NCBI RefSeq assembly: GCF_000325745.1
Contig: NC_019907.1
Location: 186,001-250,000, forward strand
From: Liberibacter crescens BT-1
GTDB lineage: Bacteria > Pseudomonadota > Alphaproteobacteria > Rhizobiales > Rhizobiaceae
Direction of reading: 5' to 3'
DNA: 64,000 bases
Positions 42,527-50,626 of the stretch are shown here, piece after piece. The notes beneath the pieces are model-generated. The model was given only the letters and a program-made list of their open reading frames with translations. It did no database searches and was not told the DNA's origin. Numbering within the stretch: position 1 is the first letter of the stretch; each line of letters begins with the position of its first letter. The position numbers were made by a program, and so were the translations under genes.

Positions 42527-42548
42527 AACGCAGCCGTATGGCTGCGTT
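42527..42548. terminator. Terminator hairpin after fliI
   Basis: A perfect 9-bp stem (AACGCAGCC / GGCTGCGTT) with a 4-base loop, followed by a T-rich stretch on the plus strand. It lies between the convergent fliI and DUF4354-like genes. It is the most GC-rich hairpin in this part of the window. Confidence 0.75.
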
Positions 42549-42553
42549 CTGTA

Positions 42554-42934
42554 TTAATTTTTTTTACATTTGTCTGTTAATTGAACTATGTTTGCTTGTG
42601 TAACGTCGCTATTATTGGATGAAAACACGACAACTCCTCTAAGGCGTTCGCCATTTTTTAGTTTTTTAGAGGCTAATTTTTCATCAATAGTATCTACATT
42701 GAATTCTTTCATTCCTAGCATGGCTTTAAAACAATACTTAGAGAGATCAATCTCTCCTTGAGAAAAGTTAACTACAGTGACATCGAAATCTTTTGTATAA
42801 GTAAACTTGTGTGGACTAAAAATACTTCCTGTTTCTTTTTGTTTAGCATATACAATAACTTCTGGAGGTACAGAAGAAGCTGCAATTGAAAACAAAAAAC
42901 AGATAGGATATAATAATAAATACGATTTTTTCAT
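42554..42934 (-). CDS. Exported DUF4354-like protein
   Basis: Predicted secreted protein of 126 residues. The chosen ATG (42934) is followed by a signal peptide (MKKSYLLLYPICFLFSIAAS). An in-frame start 12 codons upstream would hide it. The mature part, with FDVTVVNFSQGEIDLSKYCFKAM and LKNGERLRGVVVFSS, resembles DUF4354, small exported beta proteins with two conserved Cys; two Cys (in YCFKA and DKCKKN) are present. I am fairly but not fully sure of the family. Its function is unknown. It sits just outside the acquired lipid block and may belong to the same insertion. Confidence 0.6.
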   Translation of the reverse strand: MKKSYLLLYPICFLFSIAASSVPPEVIVYAKQKETGSIFSPHKFTYTKDFDVTVVNFSQGEIDLSKYCFKAMLGMKEFNVDTIDEKLASKKLKNGERLRGVVVFSSNNSDVTQANIVQLTDKCKKN

Positions 42935-43171
42935 GTAATATTTCTCATTTAATAAAATACGTTTAAACAATAAAACACCTTAGGTATCATGGGCACTTGA
43001 GCATCACGTACCAGAGTTATCAACCTCTACCTTCGAAGTATTTGAAAGTATAATATGTTTCTCTTTTAAAAAAAATATCAAGATTGTCTATCGCACACTA
43101 AATTAATCTCTGATGAACAATTTTTTAAATTGATAACCCGACTCTATTTTCACTAGTAATTACTGCCAAGA

Positions 43172-43315
43172 TCAATTGTCTATGCCTTCGAATAAAGCTG
43201 TTAAAAGATACCGTTCAGAAAACGAAATAACTACAATCTGCTTTCCAGTATTTTCTTCCCGTTGACCAATCTTAATTGCAGTCATCAAAGCAGCCTCGCA
43301 TAAACTTATCAAACG
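43172..43315 (-). pseudogene. cysK: cysK (cysteine synthase) C-terminal remnant
   Basis: A 48-codon minus-strand frame reading IKIGQREENTGKQIVV, then SERYLLTALFEGIDN, which matches the end of O-acetylserine sulfhydrylase (family pattern KRPENxGKTIVVIxPSxxERYLSTALFEG). Two residues before SERY are deleted relative to that pattern. The rest of the gene, including the PLP lysine region, is absent because the DNA beyond carries a kinase remnant on the other strand. Confidence 0.75.
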
Positions 43316-43348
43316 TTACAATCTTTTCAAGAATCTTATCTGCTTATA

Positions 43349-43548
43349 GTGGTGATAGAAGATCAGGGATTGGAATTCTTGAGGAGGACAAAGAAAAAGT
43401 TTTTAAGCGTTTTTATTACGTTAATGCCAGCCATAGCGTTCTTGGTGATGGTCTAAGCCTAGTCATGGCTGTGGTTAAACAACATCAAGCTACTACAATT
43501 AAACTTGAAGATTTATATCCGGGATTAAGAATAAGGATTGCTTTTTAA
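43349..43548 (+). pseudogene. Sensor histidine kinase C-terminal remnant
   Basis: The end of a HATPase_c domain in two frames. VVIEDQG occupies 43349-43369, then a shifted frame reads IGILEEDKEKVFKRFYYVNAS, GDGLSLVMAVVKQHQ and LEDLYPGLRIRIAF. These correspond to the G1 box (DxGxGI), F box (FxRFYR) and G2 box (GxGLGLS) of a kinase, with the G2 glycines partly lost. Everything upstream of the G1 box is unrecognisable. It is a fossil next to the cysK fossil. Confidence 0.75.
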
Positions 43549-43621
43549 GCTTATTAATAATTAAGATTTAAGTAAGTTGTATGTGAATATTTAGATTCTA
43601 AAGCAATTAAAGAGGAGGGAG

Positions 43622-44890
43622 TTGTTGGTATATTTAACTCGAAAAAAAATTGCTATTATTGGAACTGGCATCTCTGGACTTGGAGCAGCCATGCTTTTGC
43701 ATCCTTATCATGATATTACTATATACGAAAAAAATTCTTATATCGGTGGACATAGTCGTACTGTAGAAGTCATGACAAAAAATGGACCTATTTCCGTAGA
43801 TACAGGTTTTATTGTATTCAACAAGATCAATTATCCTCTTCTTACTCGCCTTTTTGAGTATCTGTCGGTTCCGGTTTTAAAAAGCAATATGTCTTTTAGT
43901 GTAAGTATTGATAATGGTTGGCTCGAATATGGCACGCAAAATCTATATAATATTTTTACACAAAAAATGAATTTTTTCAGTCCGTCTTTTTGGAAAATGC
44001 TTTTTGATATTCTCAAGTTCAATGCGTATGCTAAGCAGTATCTTGGAAAAGATCCGTCCTTTACTTTAGAGAATTGCCTTGATAACTTAAAAGTGGGTCT
44101 GTGGTTTCGATATTATTTTCTTTTGGCTATGGGTGGTGCGATTTGGAGCGTACCACTTTCTGAAATGCTTAACTTTCCGGCTTGTACTTTTATACGTTTT
44201 TTTGATAATCATGGCCTTTTAAGCGTTAATGATCACCTGCAATGGTACACTATTAAAAATGGAAGTAATGAATATATAAAACTTATAATAGATAAATTTA
44301 AAGAACGTATCCGTATTAATCATGGAGTGAAACAAGTATGGCGTGACAAGGATTATGTCGTAATCAAAGATATTCATGGAAATCAGGAAAATTATCATGA
44401 GGTTGTTTTTGCTTGTCATGCTGATCATGCTCTTGCCATGATTGAGAACCCGAGCGGTGAAGAAAAAGAAATTCTTTCAGCGTTTCGATATCAGTCTAAT
44501 CGCGTAGTTTTGCACGACGATCTTAGTTTTATGCCTAAACGAAAGAAGTGTTGGGCTAGTTGGGTTTATCTTTCAGAGAATAAAAATCATAGTAATCCAA
44601 AGGTCTCGGTTAGTTATTGGATGAATAATCTCCAGCATCTTGATACTGATCAGCTTTTAATTGTAACCTTAAATCCTGGGCATGAGCCCAAAAATGTTTA
44701 CAATGATTATATATTTGAGCATCCGGTTTTTGATGCTATAGCAATAAAAAATCAATCAAAAATTGAAAATATACAGGGACGAGATCGATTTTGGTTTTGT
44801 GGCGCTTATCAAGGCTATGGATTCCATGAAGACGGTCTTTGCAGTGCAGTTAAAATGGCAAAGCATATGGGAATTGAGTCCCCATGGTGA
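43622..44890 (+). CDS. FAD-dependent amine-oxidase-like oxidoreductase of the cfa cluster
   Basis: Predicted flavoprotein of 422 residues. An N-terminal Rossmann motif (IAIIGTGISGLGAAMLL) binds FAD; EKNSYIGGHSRTVEV and the GFIVFNKINYP segment follow, as in the NAD(P)/FAD-dependent proteins of ChrR-regulated cfa clusters. The C-terminus reads DRFWFCGAYQGYGFHEDGL, a family hallmark. TTG at 43622 is the start, with AGGAGGG directly upstream. The stop overlaps the ATG of the next gene. Its likely role is to oxidise or desaturate a lipid together with the DUF1365 and methyltransferase partners; this is inference from the conserved cluster. Confidence 0.87.
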   Translation: MLVYLTRKKIAIIGTGISGLGAAMLLHPYHDITIYEKNSYIGGHSRTVEVMTKNGPISVDTGFIVFNKINYPLLTRLFEYLSVPVLKSNMSFSVSIDNGWLEYGTQNLYNIFTQKMNFFSPSFWKMLFDILKFNAYAKQYLGKDPSFTLENCLDNLKVGLWFRYYFLLAMGGAIWSVPLSEMLNFPACTFIRFFDNHGLLSVNDHLQWYTIKNGSNEYIKLIIDKFKERIRINHGVKQVWRDKDYVVIKDIHGNQENYHEVVFACHADHALAMIENPSGEEKEILSAFRYQSNRVVLHDDLSFMPKRKKCWASWVYLSENKNHSNPKVSVSYWMNNLQHLDTDQLLIVTLNPGHEPKNVYNDYIFEHPVFDAIAIKNQSKIENIQGRDRFWFCGAYQGYGFHEDGLCSAVKMAKHMGIESPW

Positions 44891-45645
44891 TCGAACCGCA
44901 GATTTATACTGCTAAAGTCATGCATAAGAGACTTTTCCCTAAAAAAAATGTTTTTTATTACAATCTGTATTATCTTGTGTTGCCACTTCCCGCCGGGTCA
45001 ATTCCAGGGAGGCTAGTTAGTTTTCATGCTAAGGATCTAGGGCAGCGAGATGGCAGTGACCCTGCGATTTGGGTTAGAGCTATATTAGCTGATTATGGTC
45101 TGGATAGATATATTAAAGATATAATACTTGTCACTATGCCACGTGTTTTGGGTTATGTATTTAATCCTATCAGTTTTTATTTTTGTCTTGATCACGATAA
45201 AATCTTAAGATCTGTTTTATGTGAAGTTCATAATACCTTTGGAGAACAACACAGCTACTTGTGCGCCAATCCTGATCATGTCCCTATTAGTTCAGAAATA
45301 TGGCTAGAAGCGAAGAAAGTTTTTCATGTCTCTCCCTTTTTAGAAAGGACAGGGAATTATAAGTTTCGTTTTGATTTACAGAACGACAAACTTGGGGTTT
45401 GGATTGATTATTATGATGCTCAGAAAAAAAAGCAGCTTGTCACATCTTTGACTGGAACATTTTCGCCTTTAAATGAAAAAAACCTACGCTATGTTTTTTG
45501 GCGCCATCCTTTAGTTACTCTTAAGGCAATTACGTTCATACATTGGCAGGCGTTGCGGCTCTTTCTAAAAGGGGTTCGTTATGGCTCCAAACCTTCCCAG
45601 ATTGTGACAAAAATAACTACTACACGTAACCTTGACAAAATGTAA
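44884..45645 (+). CDS. DUF1365 family protein of the cfa cluster
   Basis: A 253-residue member of DUF1365, found almost always with the FAD protein and the cyclopropane-synthase-like methyltransferase. Recognisable features: PQIYTAKVMHKRLFPKKNVFYY at the N-terminus, MPRVLGYVFNPISFYFC near residue 92, EVHNTFGEQHSYL near residue 118 and FHVSPFLERTGNYKFRF near residue 144. The ATG overlaps the preceding stop (ATGGTGA), so translation is coupled. No catalytic mechanism is established for the family; a role in lipid modification follows from context. Confidence 0.88.
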   Translation: MVIEPQIYTAKVMHKRLFPKKNVFYYNLYYLVLPLPAGSIPGRLVSFHAKDLGQRDGSDPAIWVRAILADYGLDRYIKDIILVTMPRVLGYVFNPISFYFCLDHDKILRSVLCEVHNTFGEQHSYLCANPDHVPISSEIWLEAKKVFHVSPFLERTGNYKFRFDLQNDKLGVWIDYYDAQKKKQLVTSLTGTFSPLNEKNLRYVFWRHPLVTLKAITFIHWQALRLFLKGVRYGSKPSQIVTKITTTRNLDKM

Positions 45646-45708
45646 AGAAAAGGAAAATTTTAAGACAAGAAAAAGAGCTTCTATTTAAACAAGTGAAGAG
45701 GTTTAAAC

Positions 45709-46869
45709 ATGTTCGATCGTCAAGTTACCAATAAGTTTCTTAACGCTCTAAACCATATTGAATATGGTGTGCTGACACTTACTGATCCTGATAGAAAAAC
45801 CTACTCTTTTCAAGGTTTGTATCAAGGAGCGAATGCATTCATTGATATCCATGACTGGAGTTTTATTAGATCGATGTTGCGATACGGTGATACAGCGCTT
45901 GCTGAAGCGTATCGTGATGGTTTGTGGAATTCGAGCGATCTAGTAGAATTATTTTTATTTGGTTTACAAAATCAGGCTACTTTTGAGAAGTATATTTATG
46001 GTGGAATGTTTGGTAAATTTGTTTCAAAAGTAGTATATTTTTTTCAACGAAATACTATTAATGGTAGTAAAAAGAATATTCACGCGCATTATAATCTTGG
46101 CAATGATTTCTATGCGTTATGGCTTGATCCAACGATGACGTATTCATCAGCAATTTTCAGCAATAAGAATGATTCTCTCATCAATGCCCAAAAACGCAAA
46201 TATAACAGGATTTTAGAGCGGTTAAAGCCATCAGGAACCCTTCTTGAAATTGGTTGTGGATGGGGAGGTTTTGCTGAGCATGCGCTTAAAAAAGGTGACT
46301 ACAGGATTAAAGGTTTAACTATTTCCAAAGAGCAGTATGAATTTGCTTCTCGCCGTATTGGAAGTGAAGTGGTTATAGCTCTTGAAGATTACCGTTTTCA
46401 AGAAGGAATATATGATCAAATTGTTTCTATTGAAATGTTTGAGGCGGTTGGAGAAGCATTCTGGTCTGTTTATTTTTCAAAAATCAAATCTCTTCTGGCA
46501 AAAAAAGGAAAGTTTTTAATACAGACAATAACCATTAATGACACATGTTTTAAGCGCTATAAAAACAGCGGTGATCCTATTCGGAGTTTTGTTTTTCCAG
46601 GCGGAATGCTTCCTTCTTCAGAAAGATTGAGTTCTGAAATTGTAAAAGCTGGATTGCGTGTGACTGATAAATTTGCTTTTGGTCAAGATTATGTCTTAAC
46701 ATTGATGCATTGGCTCAACAATTTTGAGAGAAGAATTAAGGATATCAAGTCTATAGGTTTTGATGAAAAATTTATCTATATGTGGCGTTTTTATCTGAGC
46801 TATTGTATCGCTGCTTTCAAATATGGGCGGGTTGATGTCGTGCAGTGGGAGCTTCAGCATGAAGCGTAG
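45709..46869 (+). CDS. cfa: Cyclopropane-fatty-acyl-phospholipid synthase-like methyltransferase
   Basis: SAM-dependent enzyme acting on unsaturated acyl chains of membrane phospholipids. The 386-residue protein has an N-terminal lipid-binding-type domain and a C-terminal methyltransferase domain with AHYNLGNDFYALWLDPTMTYSSAIF, the SAM motif LLEIGCGWGGF (about residues 176-186) and VSIEMFEAVGEAFWSVYFSK. It follows DUF1365 by 63 bp and runs 11 bp into the broken chalcone-isomerase-like gene. The subgroup found in such clusters may make cyclopropane or, in Rhodobacter, furan fatty-acid precursors, so the product here is uncertain. MetK at 8.9 kb supplies the cofactor. Confidence 0.92.
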   Translation: MFDRQVTNKFLNALNHIEYGVLTLTDPDRKTYSFQGLYQGANAFIDIHDWSFIRSMLRYGDTALAEAYRDGLWNSSDLVELFLFGLQNQATFEKYIYGGMFGKFVSKVVYFFQRNTINGSKKNIHAHYNLGNDFYALWLDPTMTYSSAIFSNKNDSLINAQKRKYNRILERLKPSGTLLEIGCGWGGFAEHALKKGDYRIKGLTISKEQYEFASRRIGSEVVIALEDYRFQEGIYDQIVSIEMFEAVGEAFWSVYFSKIKSLLAKKGKFLIQTITINDTCFKRYKNSGDPIRSFVFPGGMLPSSERLSSEIVKAGLRVTDKFAFGQDYVLTLMHWLNNFERRIKDIKSIGFDEKFIYMWRFYLSYCIAAFKYGRVDVVQWELQHEA

Positions 46870-47154
46870 TTTTCTTATTTACTTAAGTGCCTTTGCGTTT
46901 TTACGCACATAACGCTTTTGTCGCTGAGATCGTTCTTCCCAATGCTTCTGTTGAAAAATTTTTTCTTAAATGTGCGAAATGGATCTGTTGTGTCAGGAAT
47001 GTATCTTCCTGGAAAGAAAACTACATTCTACAATGGTAATGAGATAATTGGATTTATCAAGAACGATGATTTTGGAAAATTGTTTTTTGGTATATGGCTT
47101 AGTAAAAAAACCTCGGAACCAAAATTACGTCGTGCTTTATTGAGGCTTCCATGA
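46859..47154 (+). pseudogene. Chalcone-isomerase-like gene, broken by frameshifts and deletion
   Basis: The start ATG overlaps the cfa stop and encodes a signal peptide (MKRSFLIYLSAFAFLR), but a stop follows at 46910-46912. The next frame resumes AFVAEIVLPNASVE, as after signal cleavage in this family. A third frame from about 46970 carries VSGMYLPGKKTTFYNGNEI and DDFGKLFFGIWLS, the family C-terminus. Only about 98 codons remain of a usual 170-190, so most of the middle is deleted. The last bases overlap the MFS start (ATGA). An intact relative is a periplasmic lipid-binding-like protein of unknown role. Confidence 0.8.
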
Positions 47155-48437
47155 ACAGAACGCCCATTAACACCAAGTCCCTTCTTCAATACGCTATGAT
47201 TGCTTTACCCATAGCCTTTGCTGGGTTTCCGTTGTATATTTTTGCACCTGATTTCTATGCCACCCGTTATGGTATTTCGTTAACGTTGCTTGGGACAATT
47301 TTATTATTGATTCGCTTGTTTGATGCTGTGGAAGATCTAGTTATCGGTTGGATAGCCGATAGACTCCAAGGGAGGTTTTTTTCACTTGTTGGTATTGCAG
47401 GTATTTTACTCTCCCTATCGATATTCGGGCTTTTTAATGTTGTATTTTTTTCGCCTGTGATTTGGTTTATCCTTTGTATGATTATTGCAGTCGGTGCCTA
47501 TAGCGTTCTTACAATTATACTTGGCTCTTATGCAACATTATGGACAGAAAATAAAGATGATCAAACAAGGATTGCCGCAGCTCGCGAGGCTTTTGGATTG
47601 ATAGGGCTTATCATAGCTGTTTCCATGCCATCATTCCTATTTCATATAGTAAATCCTAACCATGTATTCATATGGTACGGAGTCATTTTAGCCATTCTTA
47701 TGCTTGGGAGCATGTTAGGCTTTTATCAAATTTTTTCTCCTCTATTTTATGTAGAAATGAGCAGGAAAAAACAATCTAGCTCATTTCTATCTGGTTTGTG
47801 CGCTTTGCCTAAGCAGAGTATTCGGCTTTTTATTGTATATTTTGTAAGTATGGTTGCTTCAAGTATTCCGGCTGTATTGGTCATTTTCTATGTACGTGAT
47901 TTTTTGGAAGCAGAAAATTTGATAGGTGTTTTTTTGTTTTTTTACTTTCTTTCCGGTGTGCTTGGTATACCTTTCTGGAAAAAAGCAAGCAAATACTTTG
48001 GAAAATATAAAGCTTGGTTTCTATCAAATATACCTGCAATCTTAGGTTTTTATGCTCTTTTCTTAGGTGCCAAGCATGTTGATCTGTATTGTATGGTCTG
48101 CTTGATATCAGGATTTTCTTTGGGTGCTGACCTGATTTTACCTCCATCTATCCTTTCAGATGATATTCACGCACATAAAAATAGCCAATTTTCGGCAACG
48201 CATTACGCCTTATTAGCTTTTATTTCTAAGGCTAGTTTTGCTCTTGCCTCGGCTATCGCTCTTCCGGTTCTTGACTTGGCAGGCTTCAGGCCACAAGCTT
48301 TAAATACAGAAAACGCTCTAAAAGTGCTTTCTGTGTGCTATTCTCTTATCCCATGTATCTTGAAGCTTGTATCTGCTGTCTTACTTTACGCTTTTTTCAT
48401 CAGATCTCAATCAGGAGTAAATAATGAGACTATTTAA
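47151..48437 (+). CDS. MFS transporter (GPH-like) of the cfa cluster
   Basis: Inner-membrane transporter of 428 residues with about 12 predicted membrane spans. It has the GPH-type signature region near residue 57 (IRLFDAVEDLVIGWIADRL) and a loop with ENKDDQTRIAAAREAFGLIG near residue 140. The start ATG overlaps the stop of the broken gene upstream. Substrate unknown; in the conserved cluster such a protein probably moves a lipid-related molecule. Confidence 0.87.
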   Translation: MNRTPINTKSLLQYAMIALPIAFAGFPLYIFAPDFYATRYGISLTLLGTILLLIRLFDAVEDLVIGWIADRLQGRFFSLVGIAGILLSLSIFGLFNVVFFSPVIWFILCMIIAVGAYSVLTIILGSYATLWTENKDDQTRIAAAREAFGLIGLIIAVSMPSFLFHIVNPNHVFIWYGVILAILMLGSMLGFYQIFSPLFYVEMSRKKQSSSFLSGLCALPKQSIRLFIVYFVSMVASSIPAVLVIFYVRDFLEAENLIGVFLFFYFLSGVLGIPFWKKASKYFGKYKAWFLSNIPAILGFYALFLGAKHVDLYCMVCLISGFSLGADLILPPSILSDDIHAHKNSQFSATHYALLAFISKASFALASAIALPVLDLAGFRPQALNTENALKVLSVCYSLIPCILKLVSAVLLYAFFIRSQSGVNNETI

Positions 48438-48960
48438 ATTCATGGCAATAATGGGTGCTCTTTTCATAGTTAATGGATGTTCAAGAAATGCTCTTGATTA
48501 TTACAAGGATACAACACCACAGGCTGATATCAAGGACTATTTTAATGGGCACATTAAAGCTTGGGGCATTGTTCAGAGTTGGAGCGGATATGTCATACGC
48601 CGTTTTGAAATTGATATGGTAGGAAAATGGGAAGGCAATATTGGAAAGCTTGTTGAGCATTTTGATTATTATGATGGTGAGAAGCACGAACGCATATGGA
48701 CGATCAAAAAGCTTGCTAATGGAAGCTATGAAGGAACTGCATCCGATATCGTTGATAAGGCGATTGGAAGAACCGAAGGTAGTGCTATATATTGGAATTA
48801 TATCATGAATTTACCTGTGAAAGGTAAAACATATAAAATCAAGTTTGATGATTGGATGTGGACTATGAAAGATCAGGTTTTGATTAACCGTTCTTATTTA
48901 AAGAAATTCGGGATTACCGTTGCCGAAGTAACTGTCTTTATGCAAAAGCAAAAACTGTGA
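48424..48960 (+). CDS. DUF3833 family lipoprotein
   Basis: Predicted lipoprotein of 178 residues. A signal peptide ends in the lipobox VNGC (Cys19 in FIVNGCSRN). The rest matches DUF3833: DYFNGHIKAWGIVQSWSG, RRFEIDMVGKWEG, WTIKKLANGSYEGTASDIV and the DWMWTMKDQVLINRS end. It overlaps the MFS stop by 14 bp and the SDR start by 4 bp (GTGA). Lipidation depends on Lgt and LspA, and full acylation on the altered Lnt at 6.6 kb. Confidence 0.88.
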   Translation: MRLFKFMAIMGALFIVNGCSRNALDYYKDTTPQADIKDYFNGHIKAWGIVQSWSGYVIRRFEIDMVGKWEGNIGKLVEHFDYYDGEKHERIWTIKKLANGSYEGTASDIVDKAIGRTEGSAIYWNYIMNLPVKGKTYKIKFDDWMWTMKDQVLINRSYLKKFGITVAEVTVFMQKQKL

Positions 48961-49712
48961 AATTAAATAGCTACAAAAATGAAATTATCTGGATTATTGG
49001 TGCAAGTAGCGGTATTGGCTATGCACTTGCTCATGAGCTTGCAAAACGGAATGCGATACTTGTCCTTTCAGCTCGGAGTAGCAATGACTTAGAGAATTTG
49101 AAATCTGTTCTAGGAGAGAAGCATAAAGTCTTTGTACTAGACGTTACCGATTCAGTAATGACGCAACGTACAGCACATGCTATTTATGCTACCTTTGGAC
49201 GTATAGATCGAGTTATATTTTTTGCTGCCACCTACCAACCAATGAAACTATATTCTCTTGATTTGGCAGTTTCTAGGCAAATTGTTGAAGTTAATTTACT
49301 TGGCGCGCTTCACGTTGTCAAAGCTGTTTTGTCTTTACCTTCGGTACATAAGTCAATTGGACAGATTGCATTATGTGGGAGCGTTGCCGGTTATGCAGGT
49401 CTTTCCGGTGGACAGCCTTATAGTGCAACTAAGGCAGCTATTATCAATTTAGCAGAGAGTCTTTATGCGGAATTATTTGATAAAATTGATATTAAGCTTA
49501 TCAGTCCAGGCTTTGTACGAACGCGATTAACTGATCAGAACGATTTTACAATGCCAATGATTATCAAACCAGAAGATGCTGCTAAAGCCATTGCGCAAGG
49601 ACTTTTATCTAAAGCGTTTGAAGTTCATTTTCCTAAACACTTCACCATGCTTGTTAAACTTTTGCGTTTTTTCCCTTACCGTGTGTATTTTTGGATAATA
49701 AGACAACTATGA
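48957..49712 (+). CDS. Short-chain dehydrogenase/reductase of the cfa cluster
   Basis: Classical SDR of 251 residues. The NAD(P)-binding motif GASSGIG is near residue 16, the DVT motif near residue 61, catalytic Ser in LCGSVAG near 139 and YSATKAA (Tyr and Lys) near 153-157. The start is GTG at 48957, overlapping the DUF3833 stop (GTGA). It closes the translation-coupled cluster. A C-terminal hydrophobic end (VYFWIIRQL) may associate with membrane. It probably reduces an aldehyde or keto lipid; substrate unknown. Confidence 0.9.
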   Translation: MKLNSYKNEIIWIIGASSGIGYALAHELAKRNAILVLSARSSNDLENLKSVLGEKHKVFVLDVTDSVMTQRTAHAIYATFGRIDRVIFFAATYQPMKLYSLDLAVSRQIVEVNLLGALHVVKAVLSLPSVHKSIGQIALCGSVAGYAGLSGGQPYSATKAAIINLAESLYAELFDKIDIKLISPGFVRTRLTDQNDFTMPMIIKPEDAAKAIAQGLLSKAFEVHFPKHFTMLVKLLRFFPYRVYFWIIRQL

Positions 49713-49867
49713 AATGTTTTTTTGATTAATTTTTTTCTGAAATTATTGCGGTATATGGAATATTCATTATGAAGATGGAACTGCGTGATGAGTAAATACC
49801 CTTCCTATTTTAAGGTGCAACCAAATCCAAGAAAAAACTCAGTAAAATCAATGGGGTATGAGTTACA

Positions 49868-49944
49868 TGGCGCACTCGGCAGGATTCGAACCTGCGACCT
49901 TCGGATTCGAAGTCCGTTACTCTATCCAGCTGAGCTACGAGTGC
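49868..49944 (-). tRNA. tRNA-Arg (anticodon UCG)
   Basis: Complete 77-nt cloverleaf with encoded CCA (49868-49870 on the minus strand). The acceptor stem pairs GCACTCG with CGAGTGC; the T stem is GCAGG/CCTGC; the anticodon loop CTTCGAA gives TCG. An A-A mismatch closes the top of the anticodon stem. Its 3' end points toward the SDR gene, 156 bp away, which is the usual geometry for insertions at tRNA genes. Confidence 0.95.
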
Positions 49945-50238
49945 ATATTTTGATTTATTCTTGAGTTCTTTTAACAGAACCTTTTCCATGGAAATTGATA
50001 GCAGAGATTCCTGATGACATCAAGAATGATTCTTCTTAAGAGGCTTTTTGGTAATTGTGAGATATGTCGTTTTAATTAATTTTTTAATAAAATTCATCTG
50101 CATTAAATTCAAGAAATAGTTACGTTACTGATAAAGAAAAGCTCTTTTTAATGAGAAGCCTTTTCGCTGATTTTTGGGTAAGTTCTGCACAAGATTAAAG
50201 CTCTAGTTTCTGTATCAAGGAATAAGGAGAACTCTTCT

Positions 50239-50622
50239 ATGCAAACAATCCGATTTTTTGAATTTGCATCAAAACATGCTGAGTGGTTATCTGTACGACA
50301 AAAGGTTGTATCTGAAAATATTGCTAATGCTTCTACTCCACATTATCGAGCACAGGATATTACTCCTTTTCAAGAGAGTCTTGGCAAGGGCTTTGGTATG
50401 GCATGTACACATAAGTCGCATATAAATAGATCAGAGAATGGTCAAAGTATAAAAAAAGTTAATGCTGCTTTCGATCAAGAAATTGGGGTGCAAGTATCGG
50501 GCAATACAGTTGGATTAACGAATGAGTTAATGAAGTCTGGAGAAATTAAACATCAGTACGAGCTGAATACTCTCTTGGTAAGCAGGATTAATACTATGAC
50601 AATGCTTGTTGTTAAGGGATAA
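50239..50622 (+). CDS. flgB: Flagellar rod protein FlgB
   Basis: Proximal rod component, 127 residues, with the rod-protein N-terminus ([21 protein letters not shown]) and the C-terminal helix ([21 protein letters not shown]). AAGGAG lies upstream of the ATG. It opens the second half of the flagellar operon, now separated from fliI by the inserted segment. The roughly 290 bp upstream must contain a promoter. Confidence 0.94.
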   Translation: MQTIRFFEFASKHAEWLSVRQKVVSENIANASTPHYRAQDITPFQESLGKGFGMACTHKSHINRSENGQSIKKVNAAFDQEIGVQVSGNTVGLTNELMKSGEIKHQYELNTLLVSRINTMTMLVVKG

Positions 50623-50626
50623 AGTT

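Larger units (their letters stand above)
42554..49944. other. Foreign-looking segment splitting the flagellar operon
   Basis: In Sinorhizobium-type loci fliI is followed within a few hundred bases by flgB. Here 7.8 kb separates them. The segment contains an exported DUF4354-like gene, remnants of cysK and a histidine kinase, a lipid cluster of seven genes (one broken), and ends at tRNA-Arg(UCG), whose 3' end faces the segment. The genes inside look less AT-rich than their neighbours and most closely resemble clusters of other bacteria. No integrase or direct repeat was seen. I infer acquisition at or near the tRNA, followed by decay of the edges. Confidence 0.6.

Noticed and set aside
43276-43370. 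N-terminal part of a 90-codon frame holding the kinase remnant
   Set aside because: The first 30 or so codons overlap the cysK fossil on the other strand and have no kinase similarity; only the later part is kinase-derived.
46918-47154. An apparent 78-codon gene between cfa and the MFS gene
   Set aside because: It only covers the C-terminal part of the chalcone-isomerase-like gene; the signal peptide and N-terminal part lie in two other frames, so it is a fragment, not a gene with its own start.
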